Source: Cyclobacteriaceae bacterium (GTDB lineage: Bacteria; Bacteroidota; Bacteroidia; Cytophagales; Cyclobacteriaceae). Taken from it: DNA of 57,098 bases. Under the pieces are notes generated by a model. It saw only the letters and a list, made by a program, of their open reading frames with translations. It made no database searches and was not told where the DNA came from. Both the position numbers and the translations under genes were made by a program. The stretch is taken from NCBI GenBank assembly GCA_020436125.1, contig JAGQYK010000011.1, forward strand, positions 1 to 57,098, written 5' to 3'. This document shows, piece after piece, positions 54,464 to 57,098 of this stretch; the stretch's first letter is position 1, and each line of letters begins with the position of its first letter.

Positions 54464-54537
54464 AAAAACCTAACGACTAATAGGGTAGTGTGTTTTCCCT
54501 ATAACGTACGGTGGGGAGTAAAAAAAATTATTAATAT

Positions 54538-54569
54538 TTTGGAAACTCTACTAAACTAGTATACGTTTG
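54538..54569 (+). promoter_or_regulatory. promoter of the metY-osmC-metX operon
   Basis: TTTG (54538-54541) and TACGTTTG (54562-54569) are separated by 20 nt and match the Bacteroidota -33 TTTG / -7 TAnnTTTG consensus exactly. The predicted start of transcription is a few bases after 54569, about 35 nt before the riboswitch P1 helix and about 400 nt before the metY ATG. Confidence 0.75.
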
Positions 54570-54606
54570 TATCATCAAGTCGAGCAAGCAGTGTCTGCTT
54601 AATCGA

Positions 54607-54710
54607 TTTATAAAGAAGCGCTGAGAGACAGGCTCTATGAAGCGCTAGCAACCTGTTCAGTAGAACAAGGTGCTAATTCCTGATCCCGACAAGTGTTGGG
54701 AGAATATAAA
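54607..54710 (+). promoter_or_regulatory. SAM-I (S-box) riboswitch
   Basis: The outer P1 helix is TTTATA (54607-54612) with TATAAA (54705-54710). Between them are the S-box core blocks in order: CTGAGAGACAGG, CTATGA, GCAACCTG, AAGGTGCTAATTCCTG and GGGAGAA. SAM-I riboswitches bind S-adenosylmethionine and turn off methionine-biosynthesis genes. The gene order downstream, metY, osmC, metX, agrees. It is separated from metY by an unusual cysteine-rich leader frame, described next. Confidence 0.93.
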
Positions 54711-54723
54711 ACGATTAGTAAAA

Positions 54724-54851
54724 ATGAAAAATTCAAATTCGTTAGCACACAAGCAGGAAGCCTTACACGGTTCATTCGCTCGATCCATTCATTCTATTAT
54801 TTGCACACCCCCACTTATGCGTTGCACTACGATGTGTACGTGTACGTGCTG

Positions 54852-54864
<13 letters not shown>
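54724..54864 (+). CDS. cysteine-tract leader peptide upstream of metY
   Basis: A 46-codon frame begins ATG 54724, 14 nt after the riboswitch P1, and ends at TAA 54862-54864. The last 13 residues are CTTMCTCTCCCCC, that is Cys34, 38, 40 and 42-46 with Thr between; one further Cys is at 27. Such a run is far outside normal composition and mirrors the regulatory codon runs of amino-acid attenuators (His, Leu, Trp). The final Cys codons are TGC TGT TGT TGC TGC. The DNA 54852-54861 covering these codons is complementary to 54884-54893. The encoded peptide most likely senses charged tRNA-Cys. I regard the frame as real, with the sensing role inferred. Confidence 0.75.
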
Positions 54865-56299
<1,435 letters not shown>

Positions 56300-56304
56300 A
56301 CAAG

Positions 56305-56754
56305 ATGTCCGTATTAAATTTTAACGTAAACGGTGTAAGTAAAAGCGCCACCAAACTAGAGTCAAAAGCAAGGAGCTTTAACATCACCATTGATGAACCA
56401 GAAGACCTGGGAGGTAAAGATGAAGGCCCCAACCCAGTAGAGTATATTCTTGCAGGGTACGCAGGATGTCTTAACGTAGTACTCAATCTTGTTGCCAAAG
56501 AAAAAGGTATTCAAATCAACAGCCTCAAATTGGATGTAAATGGCGATTTAAATCCTTCCAAGCTATTGGGTGGAAATGAAGATCGTGCAGGGTTCAGAGG
56601 GATTAATGTCAATATAGAAATTGATAGCCCTGCTAGTAAAGAAGAGTTAGAAGTACTCCTCTTTGAAGCAAAAGGTCGTTGTCCGGTAAATGATACAATT
56701 GCCAATCCAACACCTATTCAATATGCCATTAAACAGCAGGTTTTTGTCAATTAG
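56305..56754 (+). CDS. OsmC-family peroxiredoxin-like protein
   Basis: A 149-residue OsmC/Ohr-fold protein. The two redox cysteines are C55 in GYAGCLNVVL and C126 in GRCPVNDTI, the positions used by OsmC to reduce hydroperoxides. It starts 5 nt after metY and ends 2 nt before the metX GTG, so it lies inside the sulfur operon. A redox enzyme within methionine synthesis suggests a role in handling persulfides, sulfide or oxidised thiols made by the pathway; this is an inference. OsmC-like proteins elsewhere act on organic peroxides. Confidence 0.88.
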   Translation: MSVLNFNVNGVSKSATKLESKARSFNITIDEPEDLGGKDEGPNPVEYILAGYAGCLNVVLNLVAKEKGIQINSLKLDVNGDLNPSKLLGGNEDRAGFRGINVNIEIDSPASKEELEVLLFEAKGRCPVNDTIANPTPIQYAIKQQVFVN

Positions 56755-56756
56755 CA

Positions 56757-57098
56757 GTGGAAGCAAAAGAATATCTATATCACCACAGTAAAAGTTTCAA
56801 ACTGGAGTCGGGTAGTGCACTGCCTGGCTTCCAATTGAAATACACTACGCTTGGAAAATTAAATGTAGAGCGATCAAATGTGATATGGGTATGTCATGCG
56901 CTCACTGGAGATTCATCTGTCAATGACTGGTGGAGAGATTTATTTGTTGAAGAAGGTCCTTTTGATCCTAAGGAACATTTTATCATTTGTGCCAATGTAC
57001 TGGGGGGTTGTTATGGATCTACGGGGCCTTTGTCCATAAACCCAGATACAACGGAACCCTTTTATCATGACTTCCCAATAATTACCAATCATGATATA
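56757..57098 (+). CDS. metX: homoserine O-acetyltransferase, 3' truncated by window edge
   Basis: The frame starts at GTG 56757, 2 nt after the osmC stop, and is open to the last base (114 codons). It reads LESGSALPGFQLKYTTLGKL, then VIWVCHALTGDSS, FDPKEHFIICANVLGG and CYGSTGPLSINP, all typical of the N-terminal part of MetX, an alpha/beta hydrolase that acetylates homoserine with acetyl-CoA. The catalytic Ser lies beyond the window. A few sister enzymes are succinyltransferases; the motif pattern and metY partner favour the acetyl form. Confidence 0.93.
   Translation, partial: MEAKEYLYHHSKSFKLESGSALPGFQLKYTTLGKLNVERSNVIWVCHALTGDSSVNDWWRDLFVEEGPFDPKEHFIICANVLGGCYGSTGPLSINPDTTEPFYHDFPIITNHDI

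Noticed and set aside
54480-54502. ATAGGG/CCCTAT hairpin after the DinB gene as a terminator
   Set aside because: Only 6 bp with a long loop and no T-run directly after it; not strong enough to list as a terminator.

Overview
The window looks like ordinary chromosome from a member of the Bacteroidota, most likely a Cytophagales-type organism. The evidence is a SprA-type translocon of the type IX secretion system, an ECF sigma factor / FecR / STN-TonB receptor / DUF4249 block, a DUF5916 protein, almost no Shine-Dalgarno sequences, and promoters with the Bacteroidota -7 element TAnnTTTG. I cannot name the genus. I see no tRNA, rRNA, CRISPR array, prophage or intact insertion sequence.

Layout. 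1-6757: the 3' part of sprA, then gcvH and lipA (lipoyl metabolism). 6770-11022, minus strand: an exported M28 peptidase, an exported duplicated lipocalin-like protein, and a sugar-kinase-like/nucleotidyltransferase pair, with a divergent Na+/solute symporter at 11113-12882. 12879-20092: a kynurenine/NAD locus. On the minus strand SDR, aldehyde dehydrogenase, pnuC and nadR are packed as one operon (gaps of 4 and 7 nt, then an ATGA overlap). On the plus strand lie 3-hydroxyanthranilate dioxygenase, kynureninase and kynurenine 3-monooxygenase. 20085-22132: an MltF-like lytic transglycosylase and the remnant of a TonB-dependent receptor gene that kept only its two ends. 22175-28854: M14 peptidase, outer-membrane protein, a small unknown and an FMN-binding glutamate-synthase-like protein. 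28855-30870: a more decayed stretch holding an SDR, a TehB-like methyltransferase and two broken small reading frames. 30871-34014: CvfB-like RNA-binding protein, methyltransferase, NSS transporter. 34073-40349, minus: a sigma/FecR/TonB receptor/DUF4249/lipoprotein transduction operon. 40432-46100: Tat-exported PLP enzyme, exported cupin, DUF5916 protein and a double-VOC lipoprotein. 46126-51234, minus: beta-barrel protein, deoC-acyP, two paralogous small secreted basic proteins, a degenerate nuclease-fold protein, a TPR protein and two micro membrane proteins. 51711-54463: lpdA, fabG, DinB. 54538-57098: a sulfur/methionine operon, metY-osmC-metX (metX runs off the end).

The most interesting element is the leader of that last operon. 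A near-consensus promoter is followed by a SAM-I (S-box) riboswitch. Fourteen nt after its P1 helix starts a 46-codon reading frame whose last 13 residues include eight cysteines, ending in five in a row. The cysteine-codon tract is complementary over 10 bp to a segment just downstream. This looks like two sensors in series, SAM by riboswitch and cysteinyl-tRNA by ribosome stalling, in front of homocysteine synthesis. Other points of note are the joining of kynurenine-pathway and nicotinamide riboside salvage genes in one operon, an SDR there that lacks the YxxxK motif, the internal-deletion TonB receptor, the tandem YFGHKR/FCxxCxIxH secreted proteins, and two coupled membrane microproteins of 33 and 44 residues.

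Functions were assigned by reading motifs; no database search was run.
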